The notes: generated by a model from the sequence alone, not told the origin. 38,615 nt of DNA from Phenylobacterium sp. (GCF_030693405.1 NZ_JAUYAW010000018.1:1-38615); one strand, 5' to 3'; shown: positions 24,883 to 33,831, counted from the first letter of the stretch. Numbers and translations: made by a program.

Positions 24883-27168
24883 TTGGACGTCGTTTTCACC
24901 ATCGTTTCGCGGAACTATGCGGCGCAGGCCAAGGTGCTGATGCGCAGCCTGGCCGCCGCCGAGCCGGACGCCGCCCGCGTGGTGATCGCCGCCGACGGCC
25001 CCCTGCCTGATCTCGCCCCCTTCGCCCGGGTGATCGAGGCCAGCGAGACCGGGGCCCCGATCGGACCCATGAGCGTCTATTACGACGCTCTGGAACTGAA
25101 CACCGCCATCAAGCCCCACGCCTTCCGCCACCTGCTGGCCGAGCCTGCCGTCACCTCGGTCACCTATCTGGACCCCGATATCTTCGTCTACGGGCCCCTG
25201 ACGCCGGTGCGCGAGGCCCTGGCCCAGGCGCCCCTGGCGCTGATCCCGCACCTGACCCGGCCGCTGGCGGGCGAGGCCAGCCCCAATGACCACACCATCC
25301 TGACGTCAGGGGCCTACAATCTCGGCTTCCTGGCCGCCCGCCGGACGAGCGAGATCTTCGCCCTTATGGACTGGTGGGCCGAGAAGTGCCGCTTCGACTG
25401 CCGGGTGGATTTCGCGGGCGGCCTGTTCACCGACCAGAAGTGGATGGATCTGGCGCCTGGCTTGGTCAGCGATGTGGCCATACTGCGCGATCCAGGCCTC
25501 GACATCGCCTACTGGAACCTGGAGGGCCGAACCCTGGCCCACGGGTCGCAGGGCTGGCGGGTCAACGGCCAGCCCCTGGGCTTCTTCCACTTTTCCGGCT
25601 TCGACCCCCGACGCCCCGAGGTGCTGAGCAAGCACCAGGACCGCATCGTGGTGGTCGCTGACTCACCCCTCGCCAAGCTGCTGGATGACTACGCCCAGGC
25701 CCTGATCGAGAACGGTCACGATGCGGCGAGCCAGATCACCTACGGCTACGCCGCCTTCCCCTCCGGCCGGCCGGTCAGCCGTGCCATGCGCCGTCGCGCC
25801 CTGCGGGCCGCCCAGGCCGGCGAGGGATTCGATGACGGCCTCTGCCCGGCGGTGGAGGCGTGGATGGACGCGCCCGAGCCCCTGGCGGCGGTGGACGGTC
25901 TGCCGGACGTCACCCGGGAAATGGACCAGGTCTGGCGGGACGAGGCCCAGACCTCGGTGCGCTTTCCCCGGGAGTCGCTCGACGGGCGGCTCGCCTTCCA
26001 CGCCTGGTTCGCCGACCGATCAGACACCCGCCCGGCCTCGGCGGCGGCGGCCCGCTCGCGTCTTGAGGCCTGGCGCGCCGGCGCAAGGCGAGCCGCGGCC
26101 TGGCCGCAGGCCGAGCCCCCGTGGACCGGCGCCGCGGCCGAGGTGAGCGGCTGGGTTAGGCAGCCGGCCGCCGGCCCCTGGCCGCGGGCCGCCGCAGGCA
26201 TGCTGGCCGCCCGGGCCGATCTGCGCGCGCGGTTCGCAGACGGACCGCCAGAAGACCTGCTGGCCTGGCTGCTGGGCCCCGAGGCCGAGGCGGGGCGGTT
26301 CGCGCCCGACCTGCTGGATGGCCCAAGCCTGCTCGATCTCAGCCAGGATCCCGCCCCCCTGCTGGAGGCCGCCCGCTTCGCCCGCGCCGCCTCTGGCGAG
26401 CTCTCGCCCCTCAGATTGCAGATCTCCGCCGGCTACGGGGTCGCGGTCCGGGCCCGGTGGCCGGACGTTCTGCGCCAGGCGGTGCGGGGCGAAGGCGACC
26501 GGCTGGTGGGCAGCCTGTCGAGCCCCTATCCCTTCCCCCGGGTGCTGCTGCGCATCTGGGACAGCCGGCCAGACCTGCAGCGGCTGTTTGGCCTGCACAC
26601 TGTGATCGGCCGGCTGGCCTATCTTCGCTGGCTGATCGGCGGCGGGCTGAAGGAATACGACATCGAGCCCGAGGGGCTTCCCGACGCCCTGACCCACAGC
26701 CTGCTCTTCCGTCTGGCCCGGCTGAGCGTGCGGGGCGCCCGCGCGCCCGGCCGCCGGCCCAACCGCAGCCGCGCCGCCGCCGTTGTGGTGGTCCCCCACC
26801 GAACCCCGGCCATGGCCGACTGGCCGAGCGGGGTGCTGATCTGCGAGGCCGGGTCAGGCCGTCTGCGCCGTCCGGATGGCGCGCCCGTCGGGCCCGTAGA
26901 GGTCGATATCGTGGTCTTCGGCTCCTGCCCGGGCTTCGTCGCGGCGGACGCCCAGATCCTGGTGGCCCAGGGGGTTTCCTGGCGCCGCGCCGCCGCCGTC
27001 TGGAGCGCCGCGGCCCTGGCCGCGCTCGCCGACGACCACCCGGCCTGGGGGTTCGTCGATGAGGTGTGGAGCGACGCGCCGGCCGCAACGACGCGCCCGA
27101 GGCCAGTGGACATCCTGTCAGCCGACCTTCCTCTGCAGGCGCAGCTGGCTGAACTGATGGCCTCATGA
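24883..27168 (+). CDS. glycosyltransferase (GT8-like N-domain) with large uncharacterised C-terminal region
   Basis: The 761-residue product has an N-terminal GT-A domain (about 1-290) with VTSVTYLDPDIFVYG (DxD, ~95), YNLGF (~147) and FTDQKWMD, matching the 348-residue enzyme at 7064-8110. The remaining ~470 residues match no family I recognise. They are alanine/arginine-rich at ~370-440, then contain a helical RLQISAGYGVAVRARWPD segment and a final VVVPHRTP-to-VWSDAP stretch rich in beta strands. The start is TTG 24883 with GGGAG (24871-24875) 7 bases upstream. Its stop overlaps the GT4 gene by 4 bases. It probably adds sugar during glycan assembly. Confidence 0.78.
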   Translation: MDVVFTIVSRNYAAQAKVLMRSLAAAEPDAARVVIAADGPLPDLAPFARVIEASETGAPIGPMSVYYDALELNTAIKPHAFRHLLAEPAVTSVTYLDPDIFVYGPLTPVREALAQAPLALIPHLTRPLAGEASPNDHTILTSGAYNLGFLAARRTSEIFALMDWWAEKCRFDCRVDFAGGLFTDQKWMDLAPGLVSDVAILRDPGLDIAYWNLEGRTLAHGSQGWRVNGQPLGFFHFSGFDPRRPEVLSKHQDRIVVVADSPLAKLLDDYAQALIENGHDAASQITYGYAAFPSGRPVSRAMRRRALRAAQAGEGFDDGLCPAVEAWMDAPEPLAAVDGLPDVTREMDQVWRDEAQTSVRFPRESLDGRLAFHAWFADRSDTRPASAAAARSRLEAWRAGARRAAAWPQAEPPWTGAAAEVSGWVRQPAAGPWPRAAAGMLAARADLRARFADGPPEDLLAWLLGPEAEAGRFAPDLLDGPSLLDLSQDPAPLLEAARFARAASGELSPLRLQISAGYGVAVRARWPDVLRQAVRGEGDRLVGSLSSPYPFPRVLLRIWDSRPDLQRLFGLHTVIGRLAYLRWLIGGGLKEYDIEPEGLPDALTHSLLFRLARLSVRGARAPGRRPNRSRAAAVVVVPHRTPAMADWPSGVLICEAGSGRLRRPDGAPVGPVEVDIVVFGSCPGFVAADAQILVAQGVSWRRAAAVWSAAALAALADDHPAWGFVDEVWSDAPAATTRPRPVDILSADLPLQAQLAELMAS

Positions 27169-28385
27169 GCCTGCTCGGCGACCTTCGCCGGTCCTGGCGC
27201 GGCCTGGCGCCGGAAGCGCTGCGCCGGGCGGCTCAGCCTGTCCTCTCGCCCCTGCTGGAAGCCCATGTCCGCCGCCAGGCCCGCAAGCCCCATGGGGCGG
27301 ACGGCGCCGCGGGCGGACCCTTGCGGGTCGTCGGCTATCTGTCCGGCTCCCACGGAATCGCCGCCTCGGCGCGGCTGGCGGCGCGGGCCTTCGAGGCCCT
27401 GGGAGCGCCGGTGGAGCAGGTCGACATGGCCGGCGCCGCCCTGACCTGGGAGGCCAGGGGTCCGGCCCCCTCGCCGGCCAGCGCCTGGATCTTCCACCTC
27501 AATCCGCCGGAGCTGCTCGCAGCCCTCGGCCAGCTCGGCCCGACCCGGGTGATCGGTCCCAGGTTCGGCTATTGGGCTTGGGAGCTTCCCCAGGCGCCGG
27601 CCTCCTGGCTCAGGGACGCGGCCATGGTCGATGAGGTCTGGGCGCCCAGCCGATATGTGGCCCAGGCCCTAGCGGGCGCGCGGGCGCCGGTGCGCGTGGT
27701 GCCCCATCCCCTGTTCCTGGAAGACTACGATTCTGTGAGGCCGGCGCCGCGGCAGGCCGAGTTCCAGGCCGTCAGCCTGTTCGACTTCAACTCCTCGGCC
27801 GCCCGGAAGAACCCGCAAGGGGCCCTGGGCGCCTTCGCCAAGGCCTTCGGCGACGACGCTTCGGCCCGGCTGGTCATCAAGACCCAGAATGGCGCGCGCT
27901 TCCCGCAGGATCTGGACGCGCTGCGGGCCGCCGCGCCCGCCAATGTGGAGATCATTGACGGGGTCTGGCCCTATGAGGCGGTGAAGAGCCTGATCGCCGG
28001 CTCCGACGTGCTGATCTCCCTGCACCGGGCCGAGGGCTTTGGCCTCACCCCGGCCGAGGCCCTGGCCCTGCGCACGCCGGTTGTGGCCACAGGCTGGTCC
28101 GGCGTGACCGACTTCCTGGACGAGGCGGTGGCGGTGATGATCGGCTCAAGTCCCACGCCTGTGGAGGATCCTCAGGGCATCTATGCCGGCCAGAGCTGGG
28201 CCGAGCCCGACCTGGAGCAGGCCGCCACCGCCCTGCGCGCCCTGCGGGCCGATCCCGAGCGGCGGGCCAAGATGGGCGCCGCCGGCCGCGCGCGGGTGGC
28301 CGAACGCCTGTCCCCCCAGGCCTGGTTCACCACCCTGCCCGACGCGGTCAAGGCCGCGGCCATGCGCGCCGCCCAAGGCCGCTGA
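27165..28385 (+). CDS. GT4-like glycosyltransferase
   Basis: The 406-residue product is a GT-B/GT4 enzyme with a basic ~50-residue N-terminal extension, SGSHGIAASARLAARAF as the glycine-rich N-domain loop, VDEVWAPSRYVAQAL, FDFNSSAARKNPQGAL, and the nucleotide-sugar site SLHRAEGFGLTPAEALALR followed by TPVVATGWSG. It parallels the enzyme at 14486-15619, including the GQSWAEPDLEQA tail. ATG 27165 overlaps the preceding gene by 4 bases. It is the last gene of the plus-strand glycan run; only 5 bases separate its stop from that of the convergent dehydrogenase gene, and no clear terminator was seen. Confidence 0.86.
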   Translation: MSLLGDLRRSWRGLAPEALRRAAQPVLSPLLEAHVRRQARKPHGADGAAGGPLRVVGYLSGSHGIAASARLAARAFEALGAPVEQVDMAGAALTWEARGPAPSPASAWIFHLNPPELLAALGQLGPTRVIGPRFGYWAWELPQAPASWLRDAAMVDEVWAPSRYVAQALAGARAPVRVVPHPLFLEDYDSVRPAPRQAEFQAVSLFDFNSSAARKNPQGALGAFAKAFGDDASARLVIKTQNGARFPQDLDALRAAAPANVEIIDGVWPYEAVKSLIAGSDVLISLHRAEGFGLTPAEALALRTPVVATGWSGVTDFLDEAVAVMIGSSPTPVEDPQGIYAGQSWAEPDLEQAATALRALRADPERRAKMGAAGRARVAERLSPQAWFTTLPDAVKAAAMRAAQGR

Positions 28386-28390
28386 GTCCC

Positions 28391-29920
28391 CTACAGGTCG
28401 AAGCGGACCCCCTGGGCCAGCGGCAGGGTGACCCCGAAGTTCACCGTATTGGTGGCCCGGCGCATATAGGTCTTCCAGGAGTCCGAGCCCGCCTCGCGGC
28501 CGCCGCCGGTCTCCTTCTCGCCCCCAAAGGCCCCGCCAATTTCAGCGCCTGAAGGCCCGATGTTCACATTGGCGATGCCGCAGTCCGACCCCCAGGCCGA
28601 GGTGAACTGCTCGGCTTCGCGCAGATCATTGGTGAAGATGGCCGAGGACAGGCCCTGGGGCGCGGCGTTCTGGGCGGCGATGGCCTCATCCAGCGCGTCA
28701 TAGGCGGTCACATAGAGGATGGGCGCAAAGGTCTCGCGCAGCATGACCGCGCTCTGGGCCGGCATCTCCACCAGGGCGGGGCGGACATAGACGCCAGGTC
28801 CCTCCAGGCGTTGGCCGCCATGGACCCGGCCGCCCTGGGCGCGGGCCTCCTCAAGCGCGCGCGCCATGGCCTGGGCGGCCGCCTCATCGATCAGCGGACC
28901 GATCAGCACGCCATCTGCCCGGGGGTCGCCCACAGCCACTGAGTCGTAGGCGGCCTTCAGCCGGGGCAGGAAGGCGTCCTGGAGGCTCCGGTGCACGAAC
29001 AGCCGGCGCAGGGTGGTGCACCTCTGACCCGCCGTGCCCATGGCCGCAAACGCCACGCCGCGCAGAGTCAGGTCGAGGTCGGCCGAGGGCGCGATGATGG
29101 CCGCGTTGTTGCCGCCCAGCTCCAGCAGGGCGCGGGCGAAGCGCTCCGCCAGGCGTGGCGCCACAGCCCGGCCCATGGCGGTGGAGCCGGTGGCCGAGAC
29201 CAGCGGCAGGCGGGGGTCTTCCACCAGGGCCTCGCCCACCTCGCGTCCGCCGATCAACACCTGGGAGAGACCAGCCGGCGCGTCGCCGAACCGGGCGGCC
29301 GCGCGGTCGAACGCCGCCTGCACCGCCAAGGCGGTCAGGGGCGTCTTTTCCGAGGGCTTCCAGATCACCGGATCGCCGCACACCAGGGCCAGCGCCGCAT
29401 TCCACGACCAGACGGCGACGGGGAAGTTGAAGGCGGTGATGACGCCCACCACACCCAGCGGATGCCAGGTCTCCATCATCCGGTGGTCGGGCCGTTCGGT
29501 GGCGATGGTCAGACCAAACAGCTGCCGCGACAGGCCGACGGCATAGTCGCAGATATCGATCATCTCCTGGACCTCGCCGAGCCCCTCCGAGACCACCTTG
29601 CCGGCCTCAAGCGTGACGAGGCGCCCAAGATCGGTCTTGGCGGTCCGCAGCTCCTCGCCCAGCAGGCGGATCATCTCTCCGCGCCTTGGGGCTGGAACCT
29701 TGCGCCAGGCCAGGAAAGCCGCCTGGGCCGCCTCAATGGCCCCCTGGACCTCGGCGGCCGTCGCGTCCTGGACCTTGGCGACGGTCTCCCCGGTGATGGG
29801 GGAGGTGACCGTCCGTTCGCCCCCCTGCCACAACGCCCGGTCCACCCCCAGGCGTTCGAGGGTGGCGGCGACATCGGCGGCAGCGTCCTGAGCAGGCGCC
29901 GGTTTCAAGCTGAGCGTCAT
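28391..29920 (-). CDS. ALDH7-type aldehyde dehydrogenase (probable piperideine-6-carboxylate / aminoadipate-semialdehyde dehydrogenase)
   Basis: The 509-residue product is a full-length NAD-dependent aldehyde dehydrogenase. The general-base Glu is in LLELGGNNA and the catalytic Cys in GTAGQRCTT; both spellings are typical of the ALDH7/antiquitin group, which oxidises alpha-aminoadipate semialdehyde. FNFPVAVWSWNAALAL and EIGGAFGGEKETGGGREAGS also fit this group. Its neighbour is a saccharopine/lysine dehydrogenase-family gene 11 bases upstream, so lysine to 2-aminoadipate is the likely pathway, catalysed in the cytoplasm. Start ATG 29920 gives standard family length. The substrate is inferred from family and context. 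Confidence 0.85.
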   Translation of the reverse strand: MTLSLKPAPAQDAAADVAATLERLGVDRALWQGGERTVTSPITGETVAKVQDATAAEVQGAIEAAQAAFLAWRKVPAPRRGEMIRLLGEELRTAKTDLGRLVTLEAGKVVSEGLGEVQEMIDICDYAVGLSRQLFGLTIATERPDHRMMETWHPLGVVGVITAFNFPVAVWSWNAALALVCGDPVIWKPSEKTPLTALAVQAAFDRAAARFGDAPAGLSQVLIGGREVGEALVEDPRLPLVSATGSTAMGRAVAPRLAERFARALLELGGNNAAIIAPSADLDLTLRGVAFAAMGTAGQRCTTLRRLFVHRSLQDAFLPRLKAAYDSVAVGDPRADGVLIGPLIDEAAAQAMARALEEARAQGGRVHGGQRLEGPGVYVRPALVEMPAQSAVMLRETFAPILYVTAYDALDEAIAAQNAAPQGLSSAIFTNDLREAEQFTSAWGSDCGIANVNIGPSGAEIGGAFGGEKETGGGREAGSDSWKTYMRRATNTVNFGVTLPLAQGVRFDL

Positions 29921-29931
29921 GGGGTCCCCTC

Positions 29932-31032
29932 TCAGGCGGTCTGCAGGGCTTGGTCGGCGCCGGCGTACCAGCAGCCAAATCGGTTGGCGAGGAACCGGTC
30001 CAGGGGAATGTCCTCCTGCCGGATGAAGCCGCGGGCGGGCAGGTCGCCGCTGGCCAGCATGTCGGCGACAGCGCAGACCGAGGCCGCCGTGGTGATCTGG
30101 ATGGCGCTTTTCTGGGTTCCGGCCACGGGCTGGGCATAGATCTTGTTCACATAGGTCTCCTGCATCAGAACCCCGCCCTTCATCCCGCTGACCGTGACAA
30201 AGACGATAACCACGTCCTGCAACGTGGCCGGCACCGCATGTTCGAGGATGTCCTTCAACAGGTCCCGGCGATGGCGCAGTCCCAGATCATCCAGCAGGGT
30301 CCGCATAACCGCCGCATGGCCCGGGTAGCGGATGGTGCGGTAGTTCAGGTTTCGCACCTTGCCGGCTAGGGTCTCGCACAGACTGCCAAGGCCGCCGGAG
30401 GTGTTGAACGCCTCATAGGTCACCCCGTCGAGGGCGAACTCCTCCAGCCCCTCCAGGGCGGCGACCTCCTGGCGGCGGCCCTGGACGATGGCCTCGCAGG
30501 GCTCGCAATACTCGTTGATCACCCCCTCGGTGCTCCAGGTCAGATTGTAGTTCAGCCCGTTGGTGGGATAGCGCGGCAGGGCGCCGACCCGCAGGCGCAC
30601 CTCGTGCAGATCATCGAACCGTCGGGCCAGATCGCTGGCGACGATGGAGATGAAGCCCGGCGCCAGGCCGCACTGGGGGATGAAGGCGCTGTCGGCGCCC
30701 TGCGCCAGGATGCGCACCTCCCGGGTCGACGCGACATCCTCGGTCAGATCCAGATAGTGGGCGCCGGCCATCTTCACCGCCCGGGCTATGGGCACGGTGA
30801 GCTGGTAGGGGGCGGCGCTGATGACGGCGAAGGCGCCTTCCAGGGCGCCGGCCAGGGCCGCAGAGTCGCTGACATCGACGCAGACGCGCTCAACCCCGTC
30901 GCCGGCCGGCAGGGCCGCCAGATGCGCTGCATCCCGGTCCAGCACGGCGACCTGGTAGGCCCCTGAGGCGCGCAGCATGTCGGCGACGGCCGACCCGATC
31001 TTCCCTGCCCCAACCACTGCGATCTTGCGCAT
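29932..31032 (-). CDS. saccharopine dehydrogenase-family enzyme (possible L-lysine 6-dehydrogenase)
   Basis: The 366-residue product has an N-terminal Rossmann fold (KIAVVGAGKIGSAVADML), a conserved YLDLTED, the catalytic-domain segment PQCGLAPGFISI and YPTNGLNYNLTWSTEG, all characteristic of the saccharopine dehydrogenase/lysine dehydrogenase family. Length and lack of a lysine-ketoglutarate reductase partner fit single-domain L-lysine 6-dehydrogenase as well as saccharopine dehydrogenase; either would yield the semialdehyde substrate of the adjacent ALDH7-type enzyme. The minus-strand ATG at 31032 has GGGAGG upstream. The Lrp-type gene diverges from it. Confidence 0.78.
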   Translation of the reverse strand: MRKIAVVGAGKIGSAVADMLRASGAYQVAVLDRDAAHLAALPAGDGVERVCVDVSDSAALAGALEGAFAVISAAPYQLTVPIARAVKMAGAHYLDLTEDVASTREVRILAQGADSAFIPQCGLAPGFISIVASDLARRFDDLHEVRLRVGALPRYPTNGLNYNLTWSTEGVINEYCEPCEAIVQGRRQEVAALEGLEEFALDGVTYEAFNTSGGLGSLCETLAGKVRNLNYRTIRYPGHAAVMRTLLDDLGLRHRRDLLKDILEHAVPATLQDVVIVFVTVSGMKGGVLMQETYVNKIYAQPVAGTQKSAIQITTAASVCAVADMLASGDLPARGFIRQEDIPLDRFLANRFGCWYAGADQALQTA

Positions 31033-31070
31033 GACCCTGTCCCTCCCGGATGCTCCTCAACAGGGTCACT

Positions 31071-31136
31071 GAGAGTCGCGTCGCTCTCAATTGCCATTTC
31101 GGCGTAAGTCGACCATTGTTTCGGCGTTATGCCATT
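31071..31136. promoter_or_regulatory. divergent control region with repeated motifs, likely Lrp-type operator
   Basis: Between the divergent lysine-catabolism and Lrp-type genes are an imperfect dyad with GAGAG/CTCTC arms (31071-31088), CCATT at 31094, 31113 and 31132 with an exact 19-bp period, and TTTCGGCGT at 31097-31105 and 31119-31127. Phased short repeats are usual for Lrp/AsnC proteins, which wrap DNA as octamers. Binding by the adjacent regulator is inferred. Confidence 0.45.
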
Positions 31137-31578
31137 ATCTATGGGCGAAATGATGGATGATCTGGACCAGCACCTGCTCGCCCGACTGCAGGAGAACGCC
31201 CGGGCGCCCGTGGCCGAGCTGGCCCGCAGCCTGGGTCTTTCGCGCACCACGGTGCAGAGCCGGATCGCCCGGCTGGAGCGGCGCGGTGTCATCGCGGGCT
31301 ATGCCGTGCGCACCTCCCAGGCCCATGAACAGGGACAGATCCACGCCTTTGTCATGCTCACCGTCCACCCCAAGGCCGCCGGCCTCGTGGCTGGCGCCAT
31401 GCGCAGGATGCCGGGCGTCCGGCGGCTGCAGTCCGTCAGCGGCGCCTTCGACCTGATCGCTTCGGTCTCGGCGCCCGACGTGGCGGCCATGGACACCCTG
31501 ATTGATGAGATCGGCGGGCTCGACGGCGTGGAGCGGACCAACTCCTCCATCGTGCTGTCGACCAAGTTCGAGCGCTGA
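31129..31578 (+). CDS. Lrp/AsnC family transcriptional regulator
   Basis: The 149-residue product has an N-terminal AsnC-type winged helix-turn-helix (LDQHLLARLQENARAPVAEL, then SLGLSRTTVQSRIARLERRGVI) and a C-terminal RAM ligand-binding domain (FVMLTVHPKAAGLVAGAM to ERTNSSIVLSTKFE). The family senses amino acids. Its divergent position suggests it controls the lysine-catabolism pair, with lysine or an intermediate as effector. ATG 31129 is the first start; 31141, 31150 and 31153 are alternatives, none with a good Shine-Dalgarno. One CCATT repeat falls at the 31129 start, which would suit autoregulation or a later start. Confidence 0.9.
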   Translation: MPLSMGEMMDDLDQHLLARLQENARAPVAELARSLGLSRTTVQSRIARLERRGVIAGYAVRTSQAHEQGQIHAFVMLTVHPKAAGLVAGAMRRMPGVRRLQSVSGAFDLIASVSAPDVAAMDTLIDEIGGLDGVERTNSSIVLSTKFER

Positions 31579-31646
31579 GCCGGCCGCCCCATCGGAACCC
31601 TCGGACGCGCCTGCGGATTGGAGGTCCGTCAGAGAGGGACTCCGCC

Positions 31647-32657
31647 ATGAACGACCAGACCGCCAAGCCCTCCGCGGCCGACGCTTTCCGCAACGACGCA
31701 GAGCGCGTGGCCCGCGAGGAACGGGGCATCCAGAAAACCATCGATCGCCAGGACGCTGCGGAGAGCGACGGGGATGGAGACGGCGATGCGCCGAAGGCCA
31801 TGCAGGCCGGCGCCCGGGCCTATCCCGCCCCGCCCCTGCCTCAGCAGCATCTGGAGAAGCCTGGACTGGAGGCCGACCTCAAACTTGCCCCCATGTATGA
31901 CGCGCCCTTCTACCGGGGTTCGGGCAAGCTGGAGGGCAGCGCGGCCCTGATCACCGGCGCGGACTCAGGCATCGGCCGGGCCGTCGCCATCCTCTTCGCC
32001 CGCGAAGGCTGCGATGTGGCCATCGCCTATCTCAACGAGCACGAGGACGCCCAGGCCACCCAGGCGGCCGTGGAGAAGGAGGGCCGTCGCGCCATTCTGC
32101 TGCCCGGCGATGTGGCCGACCCCGCCTATGCCCGTCATGCGGTGGCGCAGACCCTGGAGGCGTTTGGCCGCCTGGACGTGCTGGTCAATAACGCCGCCTT
32201 CCAGGAGCACGCGGGAGACCTGGAGCAGATCACCGACGCCCATTTCGACCGCACCCTGAAGACCAACCTCTATGGCTATTTCTACATGGCCCGGGCGGCG
32301 GTCCCGCATATGAAGCCCGGCGGCGCCATCCTGATGACCGGCTCAGTGGTCGGCCTGCAAGGCTCAGGCGAGCTGCTCGACTACGGCATGACCAAGGGCG
32401 GGATCCACGCCTTCGCCCGGTCCCTGTCGGCCCAGCTGATTCCCAAGGGCATCCGGGTCAATGTGGTGGCGCCCGGCCCGGTCTGGACTCCGTTGAACCC
32501 CGCCGATCGCCCCGATGTCAGCAAGTTTGGCGCAGGCGCCCCCATGGGCCGCCCGGCCCAGCCCGAAGAGATCGCCCCGGCGTTCGTCTTTCTGGCGTCC
32601 CCCCAGATGTCGAGCTACATCACGGGCGAGATCCTGCCGATCATCGGCGGCTACTGA
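31647..32657 (+). CDS. SDR family oxidoreductase (general-stress YghA/GsiB-neighbour type)
   Basis: The 336-residue product carries a ~85-residue charged, probably disordered N-terminal extension (with a DGDGDGD run) before a classical short-chain dehydrogenase: ALITGADSGIGRAVAILFA for cofactor, LVNNAA, catalytic Ser in MTGSVVG and YGMTKGG as Tyr-x3-Lys. The C-terminal FVFLASPQMSSYITGEILPI is typical of the long stress-related SDRs. Substrate unknown. AGAGAGGG precedes ATG 31647. It is followed 30 bases later by the AI-2E permease gene. Confidence 0.87.
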   Translation: MNDQTAKPSAADAFRNDAERVAREERGIQKTIDRQDAAESDGDGDGDAPKAMQAGARAYPAPPLPQQHLEKPGLEADLKLAPMYDAPFYRGSGKLEGSAALITGADSGIGRAVAILFAREGCDVAIAYLNEHEDAQATQAAVEKEGRRAILLPGDVADPAYARHAVAQTLEAFGRLDVLVNNAAFQEHAGDLEQITDAHFDRTLKTNLYGYFYMARAAVPHMKPGGAILMTGSVVGLQGSGELLDYGMTKGGIHAFARSLSAQLIPKGIRVNVVAPGPVWTPLNPADRPDVSKFGAGAPMGRPAQPEEIAPAFVFLASPQMSSYITGEILPIIGGY

Positions 32658-32687
32658 CCCTGAAAAATCCAGACCCGAAGGCGCCCC

Positions 32688-33782
32688 TTGGCCGACCCTG
32701 ATCCGACACCTGCGGCCTCCCCTCCTCGTAGCGGCTCAGTTTCCCCCGCCTTTGTCCGCCGCGTGCTCTTTCTGGTGGGCGTCGGCGTGGTGCTGCTGGT
32801 GGCCTGGCAGCTGATCGATGTCATGCTGCTGGTGTTCGGCGCCATCCTGGTGGCCGTCCTGCTCCGCGCCCTGGGCGATCCCATCTACAAGTTGACGCCC
32901 CTGAACGAGGGCCTGTCGCTGCTGGCGGCCGGCCTGTTGATCATCAGCCTCCTGTCGGCCGCAGGCTGGCTGTTCGGCGCCACGGTCGCCGAGCAGGTTG
33001 AGGAGCTTCTGGCCAGCCTGCCCCAGTCAGCCGAGGAGTTGCAGGCCCGTCTGGCCCAGCTGCCGCTGCCGGCGGACTTCCTGGCGCAGTTACAGTCTTT
33101 TGATCTGGCTTCAGCCCGGGAGGCGGCCGGCCCGATCCAGAGTATTCTGGGGCGGGTGGGCGGCTACGCCATGACGGTGGCCGGCGCGGTGACCAATCTG
33201 GTGGTGGTGATCTTCGCCGGCATTTACCTGGCCATCAGCCCGCGCAACTCCCGGGATGGCCTGCTGAGCCTGGTGCCGGCCGGCCCGCGGGAGCCCATGC
33301 GCCACGCCATGAACGTCTCGGGCGTGGCCCTGCGTCGCTGGCTGCTGGGGCAGTTCGTCTCCATGACCATCGTCGGCGTGCTGACCTGGATCGGCGTCTC
33401 GATCATCGGCCTGCCCTCGCCGGTGGCGCTCGGCCTGTTCGCCGCCCTCGCCGCCTTTGTCCCCATCGTCGGGCCGGTGGTCTCGGTTGTTCCGGCCATC
33501 ATGCTGGCCCTGCAGGCGGGGCCGATGATGGTGGTCTGGACGATCCTCGTCTACATCATCGTCCAGCAGGTCGAGAGCAATCTCACCTATCCCCTGATCC
33601 AGAAGCGGGCCGTGGCCCTGCCCCCGGCGCTCACCCTGTTCGCCGTGCTTGGCTTTGGGGTGCTGTTCGGCCCGCTGGGGGTGATCTTCGCCGCCCCCCT
33701 GCTGGTGGTGCTCTTCGTGATGGTGAAGATCCTCTACATCCGCAACACCCTGGGCGATCCAGCCCACGTGCCGGGCGAATAG
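32688..33782 (+). CDS. AI-2E family (PerM/YdiK-type) transporter
   Basis: The 364-residue product has about seven to eight hydrophobic segments in the AI-2E family layout: an N-terminal pair of helices, a soluble ~100-residue segment around EQVEELLASLPQSAEELQ, then the membrane core with the family pattern PLIQKRAVALPPALTLFAVL and FGPLGVIFAAPLLVV. Members include putative quorum-signal exporters and Na+/H+ antiporters; function here is open. TTG 32688 is the start, with GAAGG about 7 bases upstream. It is followed by a strong hairpin terminator. Confidence 0.85.
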   Translation: MADPDPTPAASPPRSGSVSPAFVRRVLFLVGVGVVLLVAWQLIDVMLLVFGAILVAVLLRALGDPIYKLTPLNEGLSLLAAGLLIISLLSAAGWLFGATVAEQVEELLASLPQSAEELQARLAQLPLPADFLAQLQSFDLASAREAAGPIQSILGRVGGYAMTVAGAVTNLVVVIFAGIYLAISPRNSRDGLLSLVPAGPREPMRHAMNVSGVALRRWLLGQFVSMTIVGVLTWIGVSIIGLPSPVALGLFAALAAFVPIVGPVVSVVPAIMLALQAGPMMVVWTILVYIIVQQVESNLTYPLIQKRAVALPPALTLFAVLGFGVLFGPLGVIFAAPLLVVLFVMVKILYIRNTLGDPAHVPGE

Positions 33783-33802
33783 GCGCGACCGAGATCAGAA
33801 AA

Positions 33803-33831
33803 AACCCGCCGCGAGAGGCTCGCGGCGGGTT
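33803..33831. terminator. bidirectional rho-independent terminator
   Basis: A perfect 13-bp stem (AACCCGCCGCGAG / CTCGCGGCGGGTT) with a 3-nt loop lies 20 bases past the permease stop. Leftward on the minus strand it is followed by a T-rich run (TTTT after GGG), giving a classical terminator for the DUF4142 gene; rightward the tail is TTCCGATCTTCTTC, weaker. It serves the two convergent genes. Confidence 0.85.
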
